Source of the DNA: Bradyrhizobium jicamae
GTDB taxonomy: Bacteria; Pseudomonadota; Alphaproteobacteria; Rhizobiales; Xanthobacteraceae
DNA length: 64,000 bases
Assembly (NCBI RefSeq): GCF_001440395.1
Contig: NZ_LLXZ01000123.1
Location: forward strand, 23,837 to 87,836
Direction: 5' to 3'
Positions 61,181 to 64,000 of this stretch are shown in pieces. Both the position numbers and the translations under genes were made by a program. Numbering within the stretch: the first letter of the stretch is position 1; each line of letters starts with the position of its first letter. The notes under the pieces are model-generated. The model worked only from the letters and a program-made list of their open reading frames with translations. It did no database searches and had not been told where the DNA came from.

Positions 61181-61212
61181 ATGCGCGTTGACGCATATGC
61201 AACTTTATGCAT
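61181..61212. promoter_or_regulatory. Two tandem PadR-type dyads
   Basis: Two adjacent 16-base dyads: ATGCG-N6-CGCAT (61181-61196) and ATGCA-N6-TGCAT (61197-61212). Each fits ATGC-N8-GCAT, close to the PadR ATGT-N8-ACAT consensus. The second includes the start codon 61207 of the PadR gene and both sit in the gap to the divergent NTF2-like gene. Confidence 0.6.
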
Positions 61213-61845
61213 AATGTCAAATCACGAATGAAGCCGGAGGCTAGCGTCTTGGCGCTGGGTGACGCGATCCTTGCCTGCCTGACCGAACGTCCGATGACGG
61301 GCTATGAGCTCGCCAAGACGTTCGACAACTCCATTGGATTCTTCTGGAAGGCCGACCACCAGCAAATTTATCGGGAGCTCACCAAGCTTCGCGACCGCGG
61401 CCATATCCAGGGCCGCGAGGTGGTGCAATCCGGCAAGCCGAACAAGCTGGTCTATACGCTGACGCCGGAGGGTCGGGCTGCACTCCGTCACTGGGCCGCG
61501 CGGCCGAGCGTACCCGCCTCGATCAAGGACGATCTGCTGGTGCGACTCTACGCGCTCGACAGCGTCGACGTCGAACCGCTGCGCACCGACCTGATGGCGC
61601 GGCTGGAGCATCACCGCGACCGGTTCGCCCGCTACGAGCGCCTGCTCAACAAACGATTCCCTGATGGCACCTCGCCGCCGGCCGATCTGGGCAAACTGCT
61701 CGGACTTCGCATCGGCCTCGCCCACGAGCGCGCCGTGGCGGAATGGTGCGAAGAGGCGATCGAGGCGCTGTCGGCTCTCACTTCCGGCGCGGAGCGGACC
61801 AACGTCGTGCCTCTTGAGGACGGCCAGCGCGAAAACAAAGGTTAG
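61207..61845 (+). CDS. PadR-family transcriptional regulator
   Basis: A 212-residue regulator with N-terminal winged helix (GDAILACLTERPMTGYELAK, then WKADHQQIYRELTKLRDRG) and a C-terminal helical domain with dimerisation/ligand function (Vir_C-like). Start 61207 lies inside an operator-like dyad; ATG 61228 (MKPEASV) is an alternative. It is divergent from the NTF2-like and beta-oxidation genes, which it probably regulates, sensing an acyl-CoA or phenolic acid (inference). Confidence 0.88.
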   Translation: MHNVKSRMKPEASVLALGDAILACLTERPMTGYELAKTFDNSIGFFWKADHQQIYRELTKLRDRGHIQGREVVQSGKPNKLVYTLTPEGRAALRHWAARPSVPASIKDDLLVRLYALDSVDVEPLRTDLMARLEHHRDRFARYERLLNKRFPDGTSPPADLGKLLGLRIGLAHERAVAEWCEEAIEALSALTSGAERTNVVPLEDGQRENKG

Positions 61846-62024
61846 GGCTGGCCGATTTGCCCGCCCCGTAACTTTTGGGGCCGTCCGTCCCTTTCCTTAA
61901 CCCGTTATTTACCGTGACGGGAAAAAGTCAGTTCCGACACAGTCAACCTGCGCGAAAATGCGATTGGGACGCGCGGGGAGGCTGATGGCGCTGGTGGGGC
62001 GCCGTAGCGGAACCGGACCAAAGC

Positions 62025-64000
62025 ATGAATTCGCGCGTATCGTGGAGTGTTGACGGCATCGATCCTTCCGTCCGCGAAAGGGCCGAGGCGGCTGCACGCC
62101 GCGCCGGCATGACACTGAACGACTGGCTTAATTCGACCGTCGGCGATCTGGCTCCGCCCAGTTTCGGCGCGGCTTCCGATCCGCGGTCGGCCGGCCGGCC
62201 GCTCCCCGATGTGGCCGACATTCACCAGCGGCTGGATTCCATCACCAAGCAGATCGAGCAGATTTCGCGGCCTACTCCGCGTGGCGAAGCGGCCCGTGGC
62301 GAGCCGACGGTGGCCCGCCAGCTCAACGACGCCATTTCGCGCCTTGATGCGCGGCTGTCGCAGATTTCGAATCCCGCACCCGCCCGTCAGGTCCAGATGC
62401 AGGAAAAGCAGCGCCAGACCGATCTGGTCGAGCGTGCCGCGGCCCAAGTCTATCGCCCTGCGCCGCCGCTCAGCCCGGCCTCGATGGATTTTGCGATCGC
62501 GGAGATCGCCGCGCGCCAGAACGAACTCGACGGCTCGCCCCAGCGCCAGACGCCGCCGCGTAACGGCCCGGCCGCTTCCGCGCAGCCCCATGTTGCGCAG
62601 CCGGCGATGCAGGCCGCGCCCGCGGGGCCGGACTTTTCTTCGCTCGAACGGCACCTCCTGAAGATCACCAGCCAGATCGAGGCGCTGCAGCGTCCCGATC
62701 ATATCGAGCAGTCGATTGCGGCGTTCCGCAGCGAACTCGCCGAAATCCGCCAGGCCATCACCGAGGCGGTGCCGCGCCGGGAGATCGAATCGCTCGAGAA
62801 CGAAATCCGCTCGCTGTCCCGCCGCATCGACGACAACCGGCAGAACGGCACCGACGGCCAGACGCTGGCCGGCATCGAGCGCGCGCTCGGCGAAATCCGC
62901 GAGGTGCTGCGCTCGCTGACCCCGGCCGAGCAGCTCACCGGCTACGACGAGGCGATCCATAATCTCGGCGCCAAGCTCGACCTGATCCTGCGCTCGAACG
63001 ACGATCCGTCGACGGTGCAGCAGCTCGAAAGCGCGATCGCGGCGCTGCGCGGCATCGTCTCCAACGTCGCCTCCAACGACGCGCTGGCCCGGCTCGCCGA
63101 CGACGTGCACACGCTGTCGGCCAAGGTCGACCAGCTCTCCCGCTTTGACAGCAACAGCGATGCGTGGGGTGCTCTCGAACAGCGCCTGACTGCACTGACC
63201 TCGACGCTGGAAGGCCGGCAGCCGCCGGCTGCGAGCGAGCATTCCGAATTTCTCGAAAACGCCGTGCGTACGCTGTCCGAACGCCTCGACCGCATTCCCG
63301 TCGGCAACGACAATGCGTCGGCATTCGCCCATCTCGAACAGCGCGTCGCGTATCTCCTGGAGCGCCTGGAAGCCTCCAACGATCGTTCCGCCGCGCCCGC
63401 CATCGATCTCGGACGGGTCGAGGAAGGGCTGCACGACATTCTGCGCTCGCTGGAACGCCAGCACGCCAGCCTGGTCGCGCTCGCCGACTCCAACCGCAAT
63501 GCCGTCGGCGCATCGCAGCCGGCCGACACCGGCATCGTCGATCTGGTCAAGCGCGAACTGTCCGACATCCGCTTCAGCCAGTCGGAAACCGACCGCCGCA
63601 CGCAGGACTCGCTGGAGACCGTTCACAACACGCTCGGCCATGTGGTCGACCGCCTGTCGATGATCGAAGGCGATCTGCGTGGGGCTCGTGCGACACCGGC
63701 GCCGGCCGCTCCTCCGCCTGCAGCGGCCGAAATAGAACTGCCCCGCCCGACCACGCCGCTGATGACCTATGCGCAGCAGACGAAGCCGGAGTTGCCGAAT
63801 CCGGCTGCGCTGCAGGGACATCCTCAAGAGCATTTTGAAGCCGCTCCGCGCGACTTCCACGCCGCGCAGCCGGTTGCGCCGGCCGCTCCGCCGGTGACGC
63901 CGCGCGCGATCAGCGAAATCCTCGAGCCGCATGCCGCCGCCCCGCGCACGGCGATCGCACCCGAATTGCCGCCGGATCATCCGCTCGAGCCGGGCACGCG
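62025..64000 (+). CDS. podJ: PodJ-like polar localisation protein, N-terminal part (cut by window end)
   Basis: The frame from ATG 62025 is open to the end of the window (658 codons). It starts WSVDGIDPSVRERAEAAARR, then AGMTLNDWLN, typical of the N-terminal region of PodJ/SEL1-type proteins. Long coiled-coil stretches with Ala/Pro-rich linkers follow (ELAEIRQAITEAVPRREIES, SLSRRIDDNRQNG, LLERLEASNDR). PodJ organises polar development in Caulobacter; a membrane anchor and Sel1 repeats are expected downstream of the window. The 691-residue open frame on the other strand is its shadow. Confidence 0.8.
   Translation, partial: MNSRVSWSVDGIDPSVRERAEAAARRAGMTLNDWLNSTVGDLAPPSFGAASDPRSAGRPLPDVADIHQRLDSITKQIEQISRPTPRGEAARGEPTVARQLNDAISRLDARLSQISNPAPARQVQMQEKQRQTDLVERAAAQVYRPAPPLSPASMDFAIAEIAARQNELDGSPQRQTPPRNGPAASAQPHVAQPAMQAAPAGPDFSSLERHLLKITSQIEALQRPDHIEQSIAAFRSELAEIRQAITEAVPRREIESLENEIRSLSRRIDDNRQNGTDGQTLAGIERALGEIREVLRSLTPAEQLTGYDEAIHNLGAKLDLILRSNDDPSTVQQLESAIAALRGIVSNVASNDALARLADDVHTLSAKVDQLSRFDSNSDAWGALEQRLTALTSTLEGRQPPAASEHSEFLENAVRTLSERLDRIPVGNDNASAFAHLEQRVAYLLERLEASNDRSAAPAIDLGRVEEGLHDILRSLERQHASLVALADSNRNAVGASQPADTGIVDLVKRELSDIRFSQSETDRRTQDSLETVHNTLGHVVDRLSMIEGDLRGARATPAPAAPPPAAAEIELPRPTTPLMTYAQQTKPELPNPAALQGHPQEHFEAAPRDFHAAQPVAPAAPPVTPRAISEILEPHAAAPRTAIAPELPPDHPLEPGT

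Noticed and set aside
61905..63980. A 691-codon leftward open frame
   Set aside because: It is the complement of the coiled-coil PodJ-like gene; composition is Arg-rich and without domains.
1..64000. Search for CRISPR arrays, tRNA or rRNA genes and insertion sequences
   Set aside because: No regularly spaced repeats, no cloverleaf-like genes and no transposase frames were found by eye; the repeats present are isolated palindromes.

Overview
The window reads as the chromosome of a GC-rich alphaproteobacterium of the Bradyrhizobium/Nitrobacteraceae type. The evidence is the split F0 operon (atpI-atpB-atpE-b'-b, with no F1 genes beside it), the aa3 cytochrome oxidase cluster coxB-coxA-ctaB-ctaG-coxC-SURF1, the M16 peptidase/thrC pair, a plant-type glutamate-cysteine ligase, a PodJ-like polarity protein, and several families of short intergenic palindromes. 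No tRNA, rRNA, CRISPR array, transposase or phage gene was seen. Gene calls rest on translated motifs and remembered family knowledge; no search was run.

Layout. (1) 1-2.3 kb: a leftward set Ohr - Tat-exported alpha/beta hydrolase - cytochrome P460 - SDR (cut by the window edge). It is divergent from a 947-residue winged-helix/ATPase/TPR regulator, with a striking repeat-built operator candidate between them. (2) 5.4-15 kb: a NarL-type response regulator, a DnaQ-exonuclease/CBS/nucleotidyltransferase fusion, an unknown 202-residue protein, a two-part sodium/solute symporter, three small membrane proteins, an MHS-type MFS transporter and a YjbQ protein. (3) 15.5-23.8 kb: housekeeping, including the F0 ATP synthase operon, a GNAT, the M16 peptidase and threonine synthase. 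(4) 23.9-37.6 kb: an accessory-looking block holding an orphan LolC-type permease, quinone oxidoreductase, SDR and LysR, a cupin protein, a PaoABC-like molybdenum aldehyde oxidoreductase with its LysR, three very small proteins (one histidine-rich), a two-component system and an NTF2-like protein. (5) 37.7-44.3 kb: the cytochrome oxidase cluster, including a 54-codon membrane protein.

(6) 44.8-51.4 kb: IalB-like protein, an HxlR-controlled DoxX/DsrE/TlpA redox group, GNAT, TldD, signal peptidase I, a YjbR-like protein and a nucleotidyltransferase-like protein, with many palindromic repeats. (7) 51.5-55 kb: PAN-domain secreted protein, gshA, and a divergent MarR/glutathione S-transferase pair with a clear operator. 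(8) 55.1-61.8 kb: a beta-oxidation operon (acyl-CoA dehydrogenase, thiolase, FadB/J-type enzyme), an NTF2-like protein and a divergent PadR regulator with tandem dyads. (9) 62 kb to the end: the N-terminal 658 codons of a large PodJ-like coiled-coil protein.

Common themes are respiration (F0 plus aa3 oxidase), thiol and peroxide defence (Ohr, GshA, GST, TlpA, HxlR) and carboxylate or fatty-acid uptake and catabolism. The most unusual items are the exonuclease/nucleotidyltransferase fusion next to the symporter, the direct-repeat operator at 2.4 kb, the tandem PadR dyads at 61.2 kb, and the accessory block between thrC and the oxidase genes.
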